Assembly (NCBI GenBank): GCA_022827835.1
Contig: JAJEIO010000019.1
Coordinates: 62,001-126,000 of the forward strand
DNA length: 64,000 bases
DNA from: Candidatus Latescibacterota bacterium
GTDB taxonomy: Bacteria; Latescibacterota; UBA2968; UBA8231
Direction of reading: 5' to 3'
The notes below the pieces were generated by a model. It saw only the letters and a list, made by a program, of their open reading frames with translations, ran no database searches and was not told the origin of the DNA. The position numbers and the translations under genes were made by a program. Each line of letters starts with the position of its first letter. Position 1 is the first letter of the stretch. Of the stretch, positions 51,526 to 60,619 are shown in pieces.

Positions 51526-52701
51526 CTACAGAATGTCGGGCGACTGCGGATCGATGCTGGCACCGCTGGGCCGCGTCCCCTGTGGCCGCTGCGGCATCTG
51601 GTCGTAAGACTGGTAGGCGATGTCTAGGTAAGGCGTCTCGACGCGGCGGTGCCCTTCGTGGCGCGAAATCATCGCCGCGTCGATAACCCCGGTCGTCAGC
51701 AAGGTGCGCTCGGGCGGGTACGGGGCCTGACCCGTTTTGAAAAACTCTTGGATGTTGCGGCACAGATAGCCGAAATGGGCAAACGGCCCCTCGTTCTGCA
51801 AGTAGAACTCCGTAGCCTGCACCTGCCCTCCTGCCCGCGCGGCATAGGCGAAGTCGCTGACATAGCCGCTGAGCATCAACGTCGCCGTGCGCAAGTCGTC
51901 GCCGTGTTCCATGAGGAAAACGGCCGGCTCTTTGGCATGTTCCTCCATAGGTCCATCCGGCTTTTTGGCGATGGCACCGCAAGCGGCTTCGGCCAGTTCC
52001 CCAGACCACAGCCCCTCGTCGCGGGCGCGCCACACGTCGTCTCCTTCGAGGCACTGCACCCATGCCACCCCCTGCTCGCCGCCGCTGCGCCGCTCGACCA
52101 TACACTGCAACGTCTCCAAGGCGTGGTATCCGTATGCCTCGATGCCGCCGTAGCCGATAGACAGGGCTTCTTCAATGGGCGTCTCCTTGGGGTGTTCCAG
52201 CCAAGGGGAGCGCCAAGCCAAGGGCAGCGACGACCCTGCCATCAGCGGGATGGCCAGTTCTTCGGCCCGATCCCACATCCACTGGGCGTCTCTAAAGTCA
52301 TACGCAAAATGCTTATCTGAAAACACGGGCACCGAGCGGCCGCTCTCGGCAAAGACGCCAGCGATTTGCTCGAAGAAATAGCGGCGCGGGTACATGTGGC
52401 GGCCCCGCTCGTTCCAAGGGTAATCGCCGTGCTCACCGATGAGCAGCACCGCATCTACATCGAGCTTGGCGGCCCCGGCGTGCAGGGCGCGGCGGATGCT
52501 GGGATAGATGGGTACCCCGTAATCTTGAGCCAATCCCACGCCGATATCGTTTTCCAGCACGTGGTCGATATACAGGGATACTAGGTCCACTTCTGGGGGC
52601 ATCAGTCCCTCGTCTGTGGACATGCCCTTCATAAACTTGGTGGCAATGACGTCGGCATGGGACTTGGGATGGTAGATGGTGGCGATGGCGGCTACTCTCA
52701 T
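51526..52701 (-). CDS. Conserved hypothetical protein
   Basis: 391 residues from ATG 52701 (MRVAAIATIYHPKSHADVIATKFMKG). The start has a Rossmann-like strand-helix and HADVIATKF; later LLIGEHGDYPWNERGRHMYPRRYFFE and GGIEAYGYHALETLQCMVERR. Many conserved His, Asp and Glu in loops suggest an enzyme, possibly hydrolase or metal-binding. I do not recognise the family. Convergent with the DoxX gene by 3 bp. Confidence 0.6.
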   Translation of the reverse strand: MRVAAIATIYHPKSHADVIATKFMKGMSTDEGLMPPEVDLVSLYIDHVLENDIGVGLAQDYGVPIYPSIRRALHAGAAKLDVDAVLLIGEHGDYPWNERGRHMYPRRYFFEQIAGVFAESGRSVPVFSDKHFAYDFRDAQWMWDRAEELAIPLMAGSSLPLAWRSPWLEHPKETPIEEALSIGYGGIEAYGYHALETLQCMVERRSGGEQGVAWVQCLEGDDVWRARDEGLWSGELAEAACGAIAKKPDGPMEEHAKEPAVFLMEHGDDLRTATLMLSGYVSDFAYAARAGGQVQATEFYLQNEGPFAHFGYLCRNIQEFFKTGQAPYPPERTLLTTGVIDAAMISRHEGHRRVETPYLDIAYQSYDQMPQRPQGTRPSGASIDPQSPDIL

Positions 52702-52809
52702 GGACAAACTCCTATAGCGAAGACGCACATACTCCTGTGCGCCGCAGACAGTGGACGGTGGTATTGTAATGTTTTGAGTCGGGTGTTGCCATGCCGAAAG
52801 GAAAAGCGC

Positions 52810-53628
52810 TCAGGCCGCCCAACATCCCTCTGTATAAGGCTCGCGGAGAAAGAGTTTTTTGCGTTGGGGACTGGCGCGTGCAATCCATTCGGGCGGAATC
52901 TCCTGAGTGTAGCGATGCGGTGGTCCGGCTTCTTTGAAGATGTCGATGTTGAAGATGCGATAGGGCTGGGGAGAGTCGGTAGGTTTGGCCTCGACGGCGT
53001 GGAAGATCCGAGCGTTGATATAGACCATACTACCCGGAGGCACTGCGAGCCGCACCTCTTTTAGTTCGCGTCCAGCCTCTGCGTCGTATGCCCCGGCTAG
53101 CATGCGCTCAGGCGTGGCCTCGGCGGTCGGGGCCACGAGGTGGCTGCCGGGAATGACCTTGAGATTGCGGTCGCCGAGTGTGAAGCCATTGGGATAGTAG
53201 AGAATTTGGATGTAGTAGTTGTCGCGCTCGGCGAGGTTGACGGGGTTTTCGTGCTTCCAGTGGTGGTGGTCTTGGTGAAAGGGAATGGGGCCTATGCCGC
53301 GCGGGGCGAGGTTGAGGGCGGAGTGGCAGAAGTGGTAGTTTGGGCCGATGGTGGCTTGCAGCAGCGCAATGACAAAGGGATCGTCGATGAGGTGGTCGCC
53401 GCACGGGCCGCGGTCGTTCCAAGGGCGGACGAAATAGGACTGGGGCGCGGCGGATTTTTCGTCCAAGGCGTCGAGGTAGCCGCGCACCGAGTCGAGGCCG
53501 AGGATTTCATTGGTCAGGCTGTGTCGTGCCTCGTCTTTGAGTACGTCCGGGTAGAAGATGTAGCCGTCTTGGTGGAAGGAGTCCAAGTCGGCTGCGGAGG
53601 GAGCTTGGAGGCGGAATAGTGAGTTCAT
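52810..53628 (-). CDS. PhyH-family dioxygenase
   Basis: 272 residues from ATG 53628, which overlaps the flippase stop (ATGA). FHQDGYIFYPDVLKDEARHSL; PFHQDHHHWKHENP (His, Asp), KVIPGSHLVAP, NARIFHAVEAK (His), and YRIFNIDIF. Fe(II)/2-oxoglutarate type. Upstream frame to 54570 is the shadow of the flippase. A decayed fragment of a related gene 5' end lies at 54967-55049. Confidence 0.9.
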   Translation of the reverse strand: MNSLFRLQAPSAADLDSFHQDGYIFYPDVLKDEARHSLTNEILGLDSVRGYLDALDEKSAAPQSYFVRPWNDRGPCGDHLIDDPFVIALLQATIGPNYHFCHSALNLAPRGIGPIPFHQDHHHWKHENPVNLAERDNYYIQILYYPNGFTLGDRNLKVIPGSHLVAPTAEATPERMLAGAYDAEAGRELKEVRLAVPPGSMVYINARIFHAVEAKPTDSPQPYRIFNIDIFKEAGPPHRYTQEIPPEWIARASPQRKKLFLREPYTEGCWAA

Positions 53629-54905
53629 GGCGATTCCTTTGAGGGTGTCGTCGGCTTTTCCGCTTGCCCAAAAGAGGGCGGCGCGAAGACGGCCCGCCAG
53701 CCCAGTCGGTTTAGACGCAAGTAATAAGAGGCCGTCAGTATTCCCCACAACGCATACGCGAGCGAAGTAGATAAGGCGGCACCGCGCAGCCCGAGCTTGG
53801 GGATCAACCATAGATTCAGGGCCACATTGACCGCCAAAGCGATACTGGGTGCCCACAGGGTCATGGAGGGGTAGCCCTCGCCCATTAGCTTGGCGTTGAA
53901 CACGGCCCCGAAACCCAAAAACAACATGCCGGGCAGCAGCCAAACAAGAGGCTCGTAGGCATCTGGATACAAGGGAAAGAAAACGCTCAGCAGTAAGCGT
54001 CCGCCGAAGATCAAGACAACTGCCGAGAGTAGGGAAAAGACAAAGATGCCTTGGCCCACGCCCAAAGAGAGCCGCGTGTCGTCTTGCCCGCGCACTATTT
54101 TGGCGAGCAGGATGACCGAGGCAATGTTGGCGACGCGCTGCACCATGTCCGTAAAATTCGTCGCTACCCCGTACACGCCCACCTCCTTCTCGCCCAAAAA
54201 GCGCTCGATCAAAAAGAGGTCGCTCTTGAGCAGCAAAAACATGAGCACCAAGCAGACCTCGCCACGCGAACCAATGCGCAGCATTTGCCCGAGCGCGCGT
54301 CGCCCTCCCCACCGAAAGCGAAATCCCCGATACAAGAATAGGGGAAAAATAGCCAAGCCCGTTATTCCTACTGCTCCTACCCACACCCCCATCACCCGTT
54401 CCAATTCGAGATACCCTAGCTGGGAAAGGACTAGATTGCCGCCGAGATAGATGGCGATGAAGACTACGGGCAGCAGTGCGTAGGGCTTGAGCCGATCTTC
54501 GCCTAAAAAGACGGACAAACCCGCCCTTTGTAGCACGGTGAACGCAATTACGCAAACGCCCAAGACCCATTGGACCAAGGTAATACTGGGCACGAATACC
54601 TTTGCAAGTGCCAAGCTAAAAGGGGCCGTCAGCAACAGGAGGGCACCCAAGACGAGGCAATACAACAAGGTGTGGTTGATCGCGGCCTCTCGTTCTCGCT
54701 CTCGCCCCACGACATAAATATTCCCCTTGCTGAGCCACTCTCCTAAGAACAGGACGCCCAGCATGACGAGCGCGGTCCATAGCCTTAGGGTGCCATAGTG
54801 CTCCGGCCCTAGCTGATCGGCCAGCAGGACCGAGTTCACAAAGCCCAAAGAAAAGACCAGAAAGGAGCAGGTTGTGTTGAGCGAGAAGCCGCGAAAAAAG
54901 TTCAT
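53625..54905 (-). CDS. Polysaccharide flippase (Wzx/MATE-like)
   Basis: 426 residues, about 12 helices. NFFRGFSLNTTCSFLVFSLGFVNSVLLADQLGPEHYGTLRLW is the Wzx/RfbX beginning; VGVYGVATNFTDMVQRVANI and FNAKLMGEGYPSMTLWAPSIALAVNVALNLWLIP match O-unit flippases. Moves lipid-linked glycans across the inner membrane. Overlaps the PhyH gene by 4 bp. Remnant 54967-55049 lies just upstream. Confidence 0.88.
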   Translation of the reverse strand: MNFFRGFSLNTTCSFLVFSLGFVNSVLLADQLGPEHYGTLRLWTALVMLGVLFLGEWLSKGNIYVVGREREREAAINHTLLYCLVLGALLLLTAPFSLALAKVFVPSITLVQWVLGVCVIAFTVLQRAGLSVFLGEDRLKPYALLPVVFIAIYLGGNLVLSQLGYLELERVMGVWVGAVGITGLAIFPLFLYRGFRFRWGGRRALGQMLRIGSRGEVCLVLMFLLLKSDLFLIERFLGEKEVGVYGVATNFTDMVQRVANIASVILLAKIVRGQDDTRLSLGVGQGIFVFSLLSAVVLIFGGRLLLSVFFPLYPDAYEPLVWLLPGMLFLGFGAVFNAKLMGEGYPSMTLWAPSIALAVNVALNLWLIPKLGLRGAALSTSLAYALWGILTASYYLRLNRLGWRAVFAPPSFGQAEKPTTPSKESP

Positions 54906-54966
54906 TGAGATGGCCGGTGGGAACTAAAGCGGCGACGGAGACGGTCAGTGCTTATCAAGAGAAAAC

Positions 54967-55049
54967 CTAGGGCATGGCGGCGCATCCGTCTTGGCGGAAA
55001 AATCCTAGGTCGGCCAGAGAGAGGCATCAAGGCGGAATAGCAAATTCAT
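54967..55049 (-). pseudogene. Decayed 5' fragment of a PhyH gene
   Basis: Reading from 55049: MNLLFRLDA, then (after one frameshift) ADLGFFRQDGCAA, then stop. It matches MNSLFRLQAPSAADLDSFHQDG of the PhyH gene at 53628 at both ends. The flanking AAGGAGAG before the ATG looks like a live ribosome site. It is only 61 bp upstream of the flippase start. The frameshift and stop make it non-functional as an enzyme. Confidence 0.75.
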
Positions 55050-55068
55050 GCGCTCTCTCCTTCCGTTA

Positions 55069-57021
55069 TCAAGGCAGACTCAGCGCCACCAATTCGGCCG
55101 GCTGGTCGGCCCCGCCGGTGGGGATGGCAATGTATTGCTTGCCACCAGCCATATAGGTGATGGGCTGGCCCGAGGCGTTGCGCGGCAGCTCGACTTTGCC
55201 CATCAGCGCGCCGTCGTCCGGGTCGAAGGCCCAGAGATAGGGCGCATTGGGATTGATTTTGACCTCGACGGCGTTGCCTCGGGGCGAGTTGTTGACCACG
55301 TCCCACTGCGCCTGAGTCGCGGCGAATAGCAAGCTCTCGGTGATGATGGGGAAGTTGCGCTGTGCCCAGCCCAAGGGCGGCAAATCGAGATGGGCAAGGC
55401 TGGGGTGATCGCGTGGCCCGTCGCCCACGGGGACTTGCCAGCGGTGCTCGCCCGTGTTGAGGTCAATGGCCGTGAGCCGACCGTAGGGCGGCTTGAGCAA
55501 GGGGAGGCCGCGCGGCCCGTCGGGACCGAATTCTACTCCGCCGGTATAGCGGAAAGGGGCGTTAGGGTCGGTGGCTTTAGTTAAGGTCAGCACGGCCGGG
55601 AACGTATAAGAGGGGATGTAGATTATGCCTTGGTGGGGATCGACGGCAGCACCAGCCCAGCTAGCTCCGCCGATAATGCCGGGAACGAGGATCGTGCCCT
55701 TCTTATCCATGCTCTCCATGGTCTGCGCTATGTAGAGCGGGCCGTAGCTGTAGTCGTCGGCGATGGTCTTGGCCATCTGGTGTAGGGTTGGGGTAAAGTC
55801 GATCAGATCGTCCTCAGTCAGACCTTGGCGCTCGAAGGCGGCTGGCTTGCTGGGAATGGGTTGGGTGGGCGAGGACTTTTCGCCGGGGATGTCGGATTGC
55901 GGTACGGGTTTTTCCTCGATGGGCCAGATTGGCTCGCCTGTTTGGCGGTCGAAGACGAAGCAAAAGCCTTGTTTGGTGACTTGGGCCACGGCCTTGATTT
56001 CTTGGCCTCCGACTTTGATATCGACGAGGTTGGGGGCCGCCGGCAGATCGTAATCCCACATTCCGTGGTGAGCGATCTGGAAGTGCCAGACGCGTTCGCC
56101 TGTAGCGGCGTTGAGGCAGACGAGGCTCTCGGCGAAGAGGTTGTCGCCGGGACGATGCCCGCCATAGTAGTCGTTAGTCGGGGTGCTCACCGGCAAATAG
56201 ACGTAGCCCAATTCGGGATCGGCGCTCATCAAGGTCCAGACGTTGGTGTTGCCGGTGTTTTTCCACGAGCCGTCTTCCCAAGTCTCGTTGCCGAAGGCCC
56301 CTTCTTGGGGGATAGTTTCAAAGACCCACTTTTGGGCGCCGGTGCGCACGTCGAAGCCGCGCACATCGCCCGGGGGCATGGTTTTGTCGGGTGGGCGACC
56401 AACGGCAAAGGCGTCGAGGACCACCGCGCCGACGATGGCGATGTCGCCGCAGATGACCGGCGGTGAGGTGACCGCGTAGAGTTCGCGTTCGATTGGCCGG
56501 CGCAGGCCCTTGGTCAAATCGACGCGACCACCGGTGCCAAAGCTCTGGATGGGTTGGCCGGTATCGGCGTTGAGGGCGATGAGATAGGCGTCGCCGGTGC
56601 CAAAGATAATGCGCCGGTCGTCGCCGTCCTCCCAGTAGGAGACGCCCCGGTGGACTAGGCCGACGTTAGCTGGTGTGCCTGACCTCCATGTACCTGGGTC
56701 GTAGGTCCAGATTGTTTTACCGCTCGTAGCGTCGAGGGCGACAACTAGGTTGAGCGAGGTGCTGACGTAGAGGTTGTCGCCGACTTGGAGCGGCGTGCCC
56801 TCAAAGACCATGGTCCAGATTTCTGGATGGGCGTCGAGGATAGGCTGGTCGGCCGAGGCCCAGGTCCAGGCGATTTCTAGCTGGGCAAAGTTGGTGGCGT
56901 CGATTTGGTCGAAAGGGGCGTACTTGGTGCTGGCCGCGGTCGCGCCGTACGAGCGCCACTCGCCGGTGGAATCGGCCAGCAACGGCGAAGCGAACAGCGC
57001 GAGTATAAGAAGCAGAGTCAT
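55069..57021 (-). CDS. PQQ-dependent dehydrogenase (quinoprotein glucose/alcohol type)
   Basis: 650 residues. Signal peptide TLLLILALFASPLLADS. Eight-bladed propeller repeats: GEWRSYGATAASTKYAPFDQ, DATSGKTIWTYDPG, GAVVLDAFAVGRPPDKTMPPGDVRGFD, FDRQTGEPIWPIEEKPV, TAIDLNTGEHRWQVPVG, MAGGKQYIAIPTGG. No cytochrome c domain is seen, so it likely passes electrons to a separate c-type cytochrome. Periplasmic. Ribosome site GAGGAGA is clear. Confidence 0.9.
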   Translation of the reverse strand: MTLLLILALFASPLLADSTGEWRSYGATAASTKYAPFDQIDATNFAQLEIAWTWASADQPILDAHPEIWTMVFEGTPLQVGDNLYVSTSLNLVVALDATSGKTIWTYDPGTWRSGTPANVGLVHRGVSYWEDGDDRRIIFGTGDAYLIALNADTGQPIQSFGTGGRVDLTKGLRRPIERELYAVTSPPVICGDIAIVGAVVLDAFAVGRPPDKTMPPGDVRGFDVRTGAQKWVFETIPQEGAFGNETWEDGSWKNTGNTNVWTLMSADPELGYVYLPVSTPTNDYYGGHRPGDNLFAESLVCLNAATGERVWHFQIAHHGMWDYDLPAAPNLVDIKVGGQEIKAVAQVTKQGFCFVFDRQTGEPIWPIEEKPVPQSDIPGEKSSPTQPIPSKPAAFERQGLTEDDLIDFTPTLHQMAKTIADDYSYGPLYIAQTMESMDKKGTILVPGIIGGASWAGAAVDPHQGIIYIPSYTFPAVLTLTKATDPNAPFRYTGGVEFGPDGPRGLPLLKPPYGRLTAIDLNTGEHRWQVPVGDGPRDHPSLAHLDLPPLGWAQRNFPIITESLLFAATQAQWDVVNNSPRGNAVEVKINPNAPYLWAFDPDDGALMGKVELPRNASGQPITYMAGGKQYIAIPTGGADQPAELVALSLP

Positions 57022-57082
57022 GGCGTATCTCCTCGTGGATGCGATATAGCGATAGTATAGAACTTTATAGGCGAGGGCCGCC

Positions 57083-57101
57083 AGCGGTTTTCAAAACCGC
57101 T
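57083..57101. repeat. Palindrome AGCGGTTTT/AAAACCGCT
   Basis: 9-bp arms around a single base, 28 bp downstream of the stop of the next minus gene and 62 bp upstream of the PQQ gene. Could be a terminator stem or a binding site; no U-run. Confidence 0.4.
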
Positions 57102-57128
57102 TCTTAGATCGAAGGTAGAGGTCGTCCT

Positions 57129-58235
57129 CTAAGCTAAAGGATCGTCTCCCTCGAATATCCGGCGCATTGCAGGGGAAAGTCGGCCCGTCGTCTCCACGCG
57201 CTCGGCCCAGTGGATGGGCGTCCCTTCGTTCCACTTGGCCGGGCTAGCTTTGGGGTCGGGCGTCCGGTAGGCCATCAGCAATCCCCAGCGCGTGGGCGCA
57301 TCCAAGTCGCGGTGGCCGACGTGATGCGGCATGTGATGGACGAAGGAGACCATGCTGCCGGGCGTCAGCGACAAGCGCTCAATCCGCAGTGGTTCGCCGG
57401 TAAAGGCGTGGATTTTTCCCGCTACCCAGTTGGTCTGCATTTCGTCGTCGTATTCGGTCCGCGTAGAATTCCACCGATAGGGAATGCGGTAGAGGTGGGA
57501 ACCGGGGATAACGGCCAACTCGCCGCCCCCATCGCCGATCCCCATTCCTTCGGGATAGCACAGGGTGCGGACGCATTGCTGCGCTAGGAATTGAGTAGTT
57601 AGCGCGTGGCCGTCGCCGATTTCGCTTTCGATTTCGTACTGCCCTTGGCGATACGGGTGCGCGTGCCAGCGCCGCCCCCTCGATCCGGCCGGCCGGTTGA
57701 GCATCAGACAGTGGTCAATCAGGAAGCGCTCGCCGAGGAGCGAACCGAAGAGTTCCATCATCTGCGGGTGGCGGGTGGTGACGTCGAGGATAAAATCGTC
57801 GTACGCGAGCGGGAAGTATTCCGGCATCATCCCCTGCCATTCAAAGTCCGCGGAGACCGACGCGAGAACAGTTCCGAAAAGCCCGTGTTCGTACATATAG
57901 GCGCGGAGTTCCGGCGACATAAAGCGCATCTGTTCCGATCCGCCGCAACAGGATGCTAGGAACTCAGGAGTCGTCTGCTCTGGTGTCGGTTCGGGCAGCC
58001 CACGGCTCGCGTAGTCGATGGCGGCCCAGTCGGTACCGACTACAACGGCGTCGTTCATCCGTTGTAGCTTTTGCAGGCTGGCCGTCCAGCGCTGTTGCCC
58101 GGCGTCGGTCAGGATGCCCTCCCAGACCCAGTAGCCTTCCCGTTCAAAAAAGGTACGGTCAAAGGCGGCTAGGGCTTCGGGGCACAAAAGGTCGTGCAGG
58201 CGACCGGCTGGAGTGGAGTCTTTCGATGCGTTCAT
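57129..58235 (-). CDS. PhyH-like double-stranded beta-helix protein (His-x-His variant)
   Basis: 368 residues from ATG 58235 (upstream frame runs through a terminator). TFFEREGYWVWEGILTDAGQQRW matches the PhyH start. The metal site reads RRWHAHPYRQG, with His where HxD has Asp; ELAVIPGSHLYRIP and FVHHMPHHVGHRD (His) follow, and MAYRTPD holds the Arg. It may be a non-Fe or altered-activity relative. Follows the cyclase unit after a bidirectional hairpin. Confidence 0.7.
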   Translation of the reverse strand: MNASKDSTPAGRLHDLLCPEALAAFDRTFFEREGYWVWEGILTDAGQQRWTASLQKLQRMNDAVVVGTDWAAIDYASRGLPEPTPEQTTPEFLASCCGGSEQMRFMSPELRAYMYEHGLFGTVLASVSADFEWQGMMPEYFPLAYDDFILDVTTRHPQMMELFGSLLGERFLIDHCLMLNRPAGSRGRRWHAHPYRQGQYEIESEIGDGHALTTQFLAQQCVRTLCYPEGMGIGDGGGELAVIPGSHLYRIPYRWNSTRTEYDDEMQTNWVAGKIHAFTGEPLRIERLSLTPGSMVSFVHHMPHHVGHRDLDAPTRWGLLMAYRTPDPKASPAKWNEGTPIHWAERVETTGRLSPAMRRIFEGDDPLA

Positions 58236-58253
58236 AGGGGGTTTTGGGCAGTT

Positions 58254-58286
58254 AAGAACCCCGCGCCGTTTCGACGCGGGGTTCTT
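58254..58286. terminator. 12-bp hairpin between cyclase and PhyH-like genes
   Basis: AAGAACCCCGCG/CGCGGGGTTCTT with a 9-nt loop, symmetric, 11 bp after the cyclase stop on the minus strand. Both sides end in short T/A runs (TTCTT, and TTCTTAA), so it may act in both directions. Confidence 0.65.
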
Positions 58287-58296
58287 CATTTCCAGT

Positions 58297-59274
58297 TCAG
58301 CGGATGGCGATCGGCCGTCCCGGCGATCCAGTGCCGCCTTTGAAGCGGGTCGGCGTGAATATAAAGAGGAACTCGTACACTTCGTCGGCCAACACTGCTT
58401 CAAAGACCATGTTCTCCAAGTTGAAGATGCCGTTCTTGGTGATGAGTTCCTGGTGGACCGGGAAGACCAATTTGGGGTCGGGCCCGGGCACGACCTCAGT
58501 GGTCCACTGGTCCGAGCCGATCATCGAGGGTTTCATGGAGATGATCCACTCGCTCGCCTCCATACCGATGCCGGGCGGGTTGGTGTTGTAGGTATCAGGA
58601 TCCGTCCACAGCTTAGACCAGCCGTAGTTGAAGAGCAGGGCATCGCCCTCCTCGATGCTGCTCTCGGCCATCCCCTGCCTTGCGAGCGCGCCGCGGATAT
58701 CGGCGACGGTGACCTCGTAGCTGTGGTCGAGGTGCTCGACGCCCTTGTAGCCGGCAATGTCGATGAGCACGCCGCGGGTGATGAAGGGGCGCACGTGTTC
58801 GATGCCCAGTTTGGTCACCCCATAAGGAGTGGCCATCTCGTCGGCGGTAAAGCCATTGTAGAACACGTCTTGGATCGAGCCGTCGGCCATCTCCATGCGC
58901 GTGCCAATGTGGGCTAGCCCGTCGAACTGGGTGCCAACTTGGCCGATCTCGGCGCAGAGGAACTCGTCGAAATACATGAGCATGTTGTTCTCGCCGAAGG
59001 GGCCGCCAGTGGGCGCGCCGGGAATGATCATCGCATACGTGCGCTCGCCAAACAGCGGCATGCCGCGCTCGTATATCTGGCCCAGCTCGTACATCTTGCC
59101 GGTCTTGACTAGCTGGAGGGCCTTGAGGATGATTTCGGCGGTAATGCGGTTGGACGCGCCGGCTTGGTCGTCGGCCCCCCACTCCGAGGGCCACCAAGGC
59201 CCTTGTTCGCGGGTCTGGGAAAAGCACGGCAGGGACAAGGCGAGCACGAGGATCGCCGAAGTGAGCGATTTCAT
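58297..59274 (-). CDS. Cyclase-family (kynurenine formamidase-like) hydrolase
   Basis: 325 residues from ATG 59274 with signal peptide KSLTSAILVLALSLPCFSQ. The HxGTHxD-type site reads QVGTQFDGLAHIG, typical of the secreted subgroup; later VLIDIAGYKGVEHL, GDALLFNYGWSKLW, and the closing LENMVFEAVLADEVYEFLF. Hydrolyses an amide or lactone; substrate unknown. Gene spacing to HemJ is 73 bp. Confidence 0.85.
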   Translation of the reverse strand: MKSLTSAILVLALSLPCFSQTREQGPWWPSEWGADDQAGASNRITAEIILKALQLVKTGKMYELGQIYERGMPLFGERTYAMIIPGAPTGGPFGENNMLMYFDEFLCAEIGQVGTQFDGLAHIGTRMEMADGSIQDVFYNGFTADEMATPYGVTKLGIEHVRPFITRGVLIDIAGYKGVEHLDHSYEVTVADIRGALARQGMAESSIEEGDALLFNYGWSKLWTDPDTYNTNPPGIGMEASEWIISMKPSMIGSDQWTTEVVPGPDPKLVFPVHQELITKNGIFNLENMVFEAVLADEVYEFLFIFTPTRFKGGTGSPGRPIAIR

Positions 59275-59347
59275 GAGTTTCTCCTTGGTAAATGGGTCGC
59301 GGAAATGCACCGCGATGGTATAAGGAAATTGCGGCCCTGAATCAAGC

Positions 59348-59800
59348 TCAGACGAACTTGACTACTACCAAGAGCACGATGATGACCACCAGCACGGTGG
59401 GCACTTCGTTGAGGCAGCGGAAAAACCGCTCGCTCTTTTGGTTCTCACCGCGTGCAAAAGCCTTGCGGTAGGAGGAGAGCATGCCGTGGAGGGCCGCCAT
59501 CGCGAGCACTAGCACCAACTTGATGTGTATCCAGTAGCCGGTACCGGGCGCGCCGGCCCCCGTGGCGAGGATGAGCAGAATGCCGGTAATGAAAGAAACG
59601 ATCATCGCTGGATTCATAATTACCCTCAGCAACTTGCGCTCCATGACCTTGAAGGTCTCGTCGGCTTCAGAGTTAGGGGTAACTTGGCAGTGATAGACAT
59701 AGAGGCGCGGCAGATAGAACATGCCGACCATCCAGGCGATGACGAAGATGACGTGGATGGCTTTGAGCCACAGGTAGTACTCGCTTGCAAATGCACTCAT
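59348..59800 (-). CDS. hemJ: Protoporphyrinogen oxidase HemJ
   Basis: 150 residues, four helices. WLKAIHVIFVIAWMVGMFYLPRLYVYH with the two heme-binding His, VMERKLLRVIMNPAMIVSFITG, GYWIHIKLVLVLAMAALHG. It makes protoporphyrin IX in the inner membrane, supplying heme that the ccm system uses. Stands alone 29 bp from the SGNH hydrolase. Confidence 0.9.
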   Translation of the reverse strand: MSAFASEYYLWLKAIHVIFVIAWMVGMFYLPRLYVYHCQVTPNSEADETFKVMERKLLRVIMNPAMIVSFITGILLILATGAGAPGTGYWIHIKLVLVLAMAALHGMLSSYRKAFARGENQKSERFFRCLNEVPTVLVVIIVLLVVVKFV

Positions 59801-59829
59801 AGGAAGGAACTCCTCTACGCGGAGACGGG

Positions 59830-60468
59830 CTAGGTGCGCGCCGTTGCCAACGCAGCTTCGTGGAGGGCGTTGACTGTTTCGGCGTCTAGGTCAATGTCGA
59901 TGTTGGGAATGGACTTGGAGCGACCGATAAAGAGCGTCGCATAAAATGTGCAAGCCGCTAGGTAGGACCCGGCAAAGTTGGGATGGCTTTGGTCCTTATC
60001 GTGGAGGACGATATTGGGATGCGCCGCTAGACAGTGCTGCCACGCTAGGCCCACGGGCACGACGGTCGCGCCGATTTCGCGCCCCACTTCGGTGTAGGTC
60101 TCGCTCAAGGCGGCTTGAGTCTCGGGAGCGTTTTGCCGCGCCCAAGTCATGTAGAGCACCGTCTGCGCCTGTGCCGCTTTAATTACAGCGTCGAATTCGC
60201 GGATGTTTTCTCCGGTGCGCTTGGGATTTTTCACCGGCAGGGTGCTTTGCTCTTGCAATACGACGTAGTCCCAGCCGGATGCTTGCAAGCGCTCTTGCGC
60301 CTCGCCTTTGTTCAAGTGCATCCTGAGCGAGGCTCCGCCGGCGCTGATGAGTTCGCATTCCAACTCGCCCTTGCCGCCAGCGTGGACGAGTTGGGCGAGG
60401 AGGCCGGGCAGATCGTTGCGCGCGGTGAAGCTGTTGCCTATGAAAAGGACGCGGGTGATATTGGCCAT
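59830..60468 (-). CDS. SGNH/GDSL-family hydrolase
   Basis: 212 residues from ATG 60468. Block I IGNSFTARNDLPGLLAQL (catalytic Ser), SAGGASLRMHLNKGE, YVVLQEQSTLP (block III), and block V SHPNFAGSYLAACTF (Asp/His pair). Cytoplasmic esterase/deacetylase, perhaps of acylated sugars. Its 5' end and upstream sequence were copied to ~63075-63205. Confidence 0.88.
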   Translation of the reverse strand: MANITRVLFIGNSFTARNDLPGLLAQLVHAGGKGELECELISAGGASLRMHLNKGEAQERLQASGWDYVVLQEQSTLPVKNPKRTGENIREFDAVIKAAQAQTVLYMTWARQNAPETQAALSETYTEVGREIGATVVPVGLAWQHCLAAHPNIVLHDKDQSHPNFAGSYLAACTFYATLFIGRSKSIPNIDIDLDAETVNALHEAALATART

Positions 60469-60535
60469 GGTCAGTCTTCTGTTTGGGTTGAGGTGCGTCC
60501 TGCTCAACATAAACACCGTTTTGCCTCGCGCCAAG
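60420..60535. repeat. Duplicated SGNH 5' segment, copy A
   Basis: First codons of the SGNH gene plus about 65 bp upstream, paired with 63085-63205 at roughly 80% identity. Shared blocks include GATATTGGCCAT, TGCTCAACATA and CGCGCCAAGTTG. Copy A belongs to the intact gene. Confidence 0.75.
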
Positions 60536-60619
60536 TTGCTAGCCCAATGGTCTGGTATTCGACGCGCAGGACTCCGATGGCGGGGATTTTTATACAATCT
60601 AATACTTGGAGAACTTCAG

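Noticed and set aside
53629..54570. In-frame extension of the PhyH gene at 52810
   Set aside because: It is the shadow frame of the flippase gene; the ATGA overlap marks the real start.
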